Shown piece after piece: positions 3,829 to 6,496 of a stretch of 6,496 nucleotides of DNA. The DNA comes from Actinomycetota bacterium. Its GTDB lineage: Bacteria; Actinomycetota; Thermoleophilia; Solirubrobacterales; Solirubrobacteraceae. The notes under the pieces are model-generated. The model searched no databases, had not been told where the DNA came from, and worked only from the letters and a program-made list of their open reading frames with translations. The DNA lies in the NCBI GenBank assembly GCA_019348575.1, contig JAHWJE010000097.1:1-6496 (forward strand), given 5' to 3'. Position numbers and translations under genes: made by a program. Positions within the stretch are counted from its first letter, which is position 1. Each line of letters begins with the position of its first letter.

Positions 3829-6117
3829 ATGAGCACGCAGTCCGAAGGGGCGATGCGACGCGTCCGCGCCCGCGTCGACGGCACGGTCCAGGGCGTCGGC
3901 TATCGCCCGTTCGTCTACCGCCTGGCCGGCGAGCTGGGAATCGCGGGCTGGGTGCTCAACGACGAGCGCGGCGTGCTCGTCGAGGCCGAGGGCGCGCCCG
4001 ATGCAGTCCGCGTCTTCCTCGCGCGCCTGAGCGCCGACGCCCCCCCGCTCGCCGAGGTGCGCGGCGTGCAGGCCGAGGACGTCCCCGTCGTCGGCGACCC
4101 GGGATTCGAGATCGTCGCCAGCGCGCGCGGTGGCGCGGCGAGCGCCCCGGTCACGCCGGACTCGGCCACCTGCGACGACTGCCTGGCGGAGCTCGCCGAT
4201 CCCGCGGACCGCCGCCACCGCTATCCGTTCCTGAACTGCACGAACTGCGGGCCGCGGTTCACGATCGTCCGCGCGATCCCCTACGACCGCCCGCTGACGA
4301 CGATGGCCGGCTTCGAGATGTGCGACGCCTGCCGCGCGGAGTACGAGGACCCGCGCGACCGCCGCTTCCACGCGCAACCGAACGCCTGCCCGGTCTGCGG
4401 TCCGCAGGTCCGCCTGCTCGAGCCAGACGGCGAGCCCGTCGAGGGCGTCGAGGACGCGCTGCGCGCGGCCGCCGACGACCTGCTCGCGGGCAGGATCCTC
4501 GCGGTCAAGGGCCTCGGCGGCTACCACCTCGCCTGCCGCGCCGACAGCGAGCAGGCCGTCGGCGCGCTGCGCTCGCGCAAGCGCCGCGAGGACCGCCCCT
4601 TCGCGCTGCTCGTCGCCGACGTCGAGTCCGCGCGCGCGCTCGTCGAGCTGGGGCCGGTGCAGGAGGCGCTGCTGATCTCGCGCGAGCGGCCGATCGTGCT
4701 CGCGCGCCGGCTGCCCGGCGCCGCCGTCGCACCGTCGGTCGCGCCGGGCGCGCCGGACCTCGGCCTGATGCTGCCCTACACGCCGCTGCATCAGCTGCTG
4801 GCCGGCGACACCGGGATCCCGCTCGTGATGACGAGCGGCAACCTCTCCGACGAGCCGATCGCGTTCGTCGACGAGGACGCGCGCGAGCGGCTGAGCGCGA
4901 TCGCCGACCGCTTCCTCGTCCACGACCGGCCGATCGCGACGCGCACCGACGACTCGGTCGTGCGCGTCGTGCGCGAGCGGCCGCTGATGCTGCGCCGCTC
5001 GCGCGGCTACGTGCCCGCGAGCCTCGACCTGCCGGTGCCGGCCTCGCTTCACCTGCTCGGCGTCGGCGCCGAGCAGAAGAACGCGTTCTGCGTCGCCAAG
5101 GGCGATCGCGCCTGGCCGAGCCACCACATCGGCGACATCAAGAACTACGAGACGCTGCAGTCGCTCGAGGCCGGCGTCGAGCACTTCGAGCGGCTCTTCG
5201 AGGTGACGCCGCAGCTCGCCGCGCACGACCTGCACCCGGACTACCTCTCGACCCGCTACGCGCTCGCCCGCGAGGACGTGCGGCTGCTCTCCGTCCAGCA
5301 TCACCACGCCCATCTCGCCGCGACGCTCGCCGAGCACGGCGAGACGGGCCTCGCCGTCGGCGCGATCTTCGACGGCACGGGCTACGGCACCGACGGCACG
5401 GTGTGGGGCGGCGAGATCCTCGTCGGCGGGCTGGACCGCAGCGAGCGCCGTGGGCGGATCCGGCCGATCAGGATGCCCGGCGGGGAGCGCGCGATCGCCG
5501 AGCCGTGGCGGATGGCGGCGGCCTGGCTGACCGAGCTGCGCGCCCCGCTGCCGCCGGCGTTCGACGCCATCGCGCAGCCGCGCTGGAACATGGTCGCGCG
5601 GATGGCGAGCAACGGCATGGGCTCGCCGTTGACGTCGAGCGCCGGGCGCCTGTTCGACGCGGTCGCGGCGCTCTGCGGCGTGCGCCTCGAGGTCTCCTAC
5701 GAGGGCCAGGCGGCGATCGAGCTCGAGGCGCTCGCGGACCGCAGGGCGGTCGATCCCTACCCGCTGGAGCTCGAGCATCACGCCCCGTCGATCGCCCTGG
5801 ACGTGCGCCCGACGATCCTCGCGGTGCTCGGCGACCTCGCGGCCGGCGTGCCCGTGAGCACGATCTCGGCGCGCTTTCACGCCGGCCTCGCGGCCGCGAC
5901 GGTCGAAGCGGTCGTGCTCGTCGCCGGGCGCGAGGAGCTCGACCTCGCGGTCCTGTCGGGCGGCGTCTTTCAGAACCGCCTGCTGCTCGAGCTCACGGCG
6001 GCGGGCCTGGAGGGGGCGGGGCTGCGCGTGCTCGTGCCCGAGAAGCTCCCTCCGAACGACGGTCAGATCGCGTTCGGCCAGGTCGCCGTCGCCGCGGCCC
6101 GGCTCGCGACCGGCTGA
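3829..6117 (+). CDS. hypF: [NiFe]-hydrogenase maturation carbamoyltransferase HypF
   Basis: 762 residues, the usual full length. HypF converts carbamoyl phosphate to carbamoyl-adenylate and passes the carbamoyl group to the C-terminal cysteine of HypE, the first step in making the cyanide ligands of the [NiFe] centre. Domains in order: acylphosphatase (about 10-97; G-T-V-Q-G-V-G-Y-R-P-F with Arg26, and Asn44); two zinc fingers (Cys115/118/137/140 and Cys165/168/187/190); YrdC-like domain (about 205-390; K-G-L-G-G-Y-H-L-A-C, L-P-Y-T-P-L-H, M-T-S-G-N-L-S-D-E-P); Kae1-like domain (about 405-762; Q-H-H-H-A-H at 490-495, D-G-T-G-Y-G-T-D-G at 515-523, S-G-G-V-F-Q-N at 710-716, N-D-G-Q-I-A-F-G at 743-750). 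All key motifs are intact. The start is uncertain: ATG 3829 has little ribosome site, while ATG 3853 (residue 9) follows AAGGGG closely; both keep every domain. It lies 55 nt after the SIS gene, probably in one operon. No other hyp gene is in view. Confidence 0.95.
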   Translation: MSTQSEGAMRRVRARVDGTVQGVGYRPFVYRLAGELGIAGWVLNDERGVLVEAEGAPDAVRVFLARLSADAPPLAEVRGVQAEDVPVVGDPGFEIVASARGGAASAPVTPDSATCDDCLAELADPADRRHRYPFLNCTNCGPRFTIVRAIPYDRPLTTMAGFEMCDACRAEYEDPRDRRFHAQPNACPVCGPQVRLLEPDGEPVEGVEDALRAAADDLLAGRILAVKGLGGYHLACRADSEQAVGALRSRKRREDRPFALLVADVESARALVELGPVQEALLISRERPIVLARRLPGAAVAPSVAPGAPDLGLMLPYTPLHQLLAGDTGIPLVMTSGNLSDEPIAFVDEDARERLSAIADRFLVHDRPIATRTDDSVVRVVRERPLMLRRSRGYVPASLDLPVPASLHLLGVGAEQKNAFCVAKGDRAWPSHHIGDIKNYETLQSLEAGVEHFERLFEVTPQLAAHDLHPDYLSTRYALAREDVRLLSVQHHHAHLAATLAEHGETGLAVGAIFDGTGYGTDGTVWGGEILVGGLDRSERRGRIRPIRMPGGERAIAEPWRMAAAWLTELRAPLPPAFDAIAQPRWNMVARMASNGMGSPLTSSAGRLFDAVAALCGVRLEVSYEGQAAIELEALADRRAVDPYPLELEHHAPSIALDVRPTILAVLGDLAAGVPVSTISARFHAGLAAATVEAVVLVAGREELDLAVLSGGVFQNRLLLELTAAGLEGAGLRVLVPEKLPPNDGQIAFGQVAVAAARLATG

Positions 6118-6128
6118 AGTCGCCGTCG

Positions 6129-6236
6129 GTGGACCTCGACGAGCTCGCGCTCGTCTGCGCCAGCACGCCCCTCAAGCTGCCCGACACCGTCGCCGAGATG
6201 CGCCGCCGACGAGATGACTCACCGCGGCGACGCTGA
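6129..6236 (+). CDS. Doubtful 35-residue ORF downstream of hypF
   Basis: The frame opens at a GTG 11 nt after the hypF stop and reads VDLDELALVCASTPLKLP, then D-T-V-A-E-M and an Arg-rich tail ending R-R-R. The first 26 codons almost all end in G or C, as real genes here do, and the segment looks like an ordered N-terminus. There is no good ribosome site and I recognise no family. It could be a short coupled peptide, the remnant of a decayed gene, or chance in GC-rich DNA. Confidence 0.25.
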   Translation: MDLDELALVCASTPLKLPDTVAEMRRRRDDSPRRR

Positions 6237-6245
6237 TGCTAACGT
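6214..6245 (+). promoter_or_regulatory. Weak candidate promoter for the ABC transporter gene
   Basis: TGCTAACGT (6237-6245) looks like an extended -10 box. ATGACT (6214-6219) is a partial -35, but the 20-nt spacer is long. It would start RNA near 6252 and leave a leader of about 107 nt before the ATG at 6359. Confidence 0.25.
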
Positions 6246-6358
6246 CGGCCCGTGAAGGCCAACCAAGCCGATGCGAAGGGATCGCAGCTCCCGAACGCGG
6301 GTGCGGCCGCGCTCGACCTCCGCCTTGGCACGTCGCGTCGTGACAGCCGGGGCGAGTG

Positions 6359-6496
6359 ATGGCTGAGGTCGTCTTCGAGGGGATCGGCAAGGCGTATCCG
6401 GACGGCACGCGCGCGGTGCGCGATTTCGATCTCGACGTCGGCGAGGGCGAGTTCGTCGTGCTCGTCGGTCCGTCGGGCTGTGGGAAGACGACGGCG
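6359..6496 (+). CDS. ABC transporter ATP-binding protein (MalK/UgpC-like), N-terminal fragment
   Basis: The first 46 codons of an ABC ATPase, cut by the right edge. The opening [17 protein letters not shown] is followed by A-V-R-D-F-D-L-D-V and G-E-F-V-V-L-V, then a complete Walker A loop G-P-S-G-C-G-K-T-T (37-45). The Y-P-D-G-T ... G-E-F spacing and the cysteine-containing Walker A are typical of the MalK/UgpC/MsmK group, which powers sugar or glycerol-phosphate importers at the inner face of the membrane. Other importer ATPases (polyamine, iron) share this pattern, so the substrate is open. Its ATG overlaps a TGA (TGATG) of a short upstream frame that is probably not a gene. The ribosome site is weak. 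It is probably a separate transcription unit from hypF. Confidence 0.85.
   Translation, partial: MAEVVFEGIGKAYPDGTRAVRDFDLDVGEGEFVVLVGPSGCGKTTA

Larger units (their letters stand above)
6118..6358. other. Gap between hypF and the ABC transporter gene
   Basis: No recognisable gene is seen in this 241-nt stretch beyond a doubtful short frame at 6129-6236. A second short frame from GTG 6252 to TGA 6359 ends exactly at the transporter start codon but reads as low-complexity, weakly biased sequence and is not called. No clear terminator follows hypF; CGCCGC (6201-6206) and GCGGCG (6224-6229) could pair, but only across a 17-nt loop. Confidence 0.5.

Noticed and set aside
2415..3884. 489-codon minus-strand frame opposite the SIS gene
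   Set aside because: No domain is recognisable. The plus strand encodes a clear SIS protein over the same region.
3655..5880. 741-codon open frame on the minus strand opposite hypF
   Set aside because: hypF is unmistakable in the plus frame. The antisense frame is Arg/Ala/Asp-rich with no motifs, as expected from high-GC codon structure.
4320..6236. 638-codon plus-strand frame overlapping hypF
   Set aside because: It is a shifted shadow of hypF with an Arg/Ala/Pro-rich translation. Only its last 35 codons, beyond the hypF stop, were kept as a doubtful ORF.
6252..6359. Short GTG frame ending in the ABC transporter start codon
   Set aside because: The TGATG overlap is suggestive, but the translation is low in structure and third-position bias is weak. 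There is no ribosome site.
1..6496. Search by eye for CRISPR, tRNA, rRNA, insertion sequence ends and phage genes
   Set aside because: No repeat-spacer pattern, cloverleaf, ribosomal sequence, transposase or integrase motif was found.

Overview
The window is very GC-rich, with third codon positions almost always G or C. The protein sequences look like those of a high-GC actinobacterium, and several of them (the SIS protein, the split XdhC pair, HypF) recall Thermoleophilia/Solirubrobacterales. That placement is an impression from sequence style, not a search result.

Layout, left to right. Positions 1-55 hold the first 18 codons of a minus-strand YceI-like lipid-binding protein that runs off the window. 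A 177-nt divergent intergenic region with an inverted repeat follows. Next comes a plus-strand block of molybdenum-hydroxylase (CO dehydrogenase type) accessory genes: coxG (233-649), a hairpin and a perfect 15-bp tandem repeat, then an XdhC/CoxI protein split into two overlapping genes (872-1189 and 1186-1947). Two small minus-strand genes (2309-2166 and about 2155-1850) converge on the end of the second xdhC gene and overlap it. A divergent regulatory gap follows, then a plus-strand gene for a 410-residue double-SIS-domain protein (2541-3773) and hypF (3829-6117), the carbamoyltransferase that starts cyanide-ligand synthesis for [NiFe]-hydrogenase. After a short gap with only a doubtful mini-ORF, the first 46 codons of a sugar-type ABC transporter ATPase start at 6359 and run off the right edge.

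How the genes fit together. CoxG and XdhC are accessory factors for CO dehydrogenase or xanthine-dehydrogenase family enzymes. HypF is a maturation factor for [NiFe]-hydrogenase. Having both sets in 6 kb suggests an aerobic bacterium with a neighbourhood devoted to CO and H2 oxidation. No catalytic subunit of either enzyme lies in the window, so this remains inference. The least explained items are the fused SIS protein with altered metal-site residues beside hypF, the small membrane-protein operon that runs antisense into xdhC, and two near-identical paired CTAG motifs, which hold all the CTAG sites I could find. No tRNA, rRNA, CRISPR array, insertion sequence or phage gene was seen.
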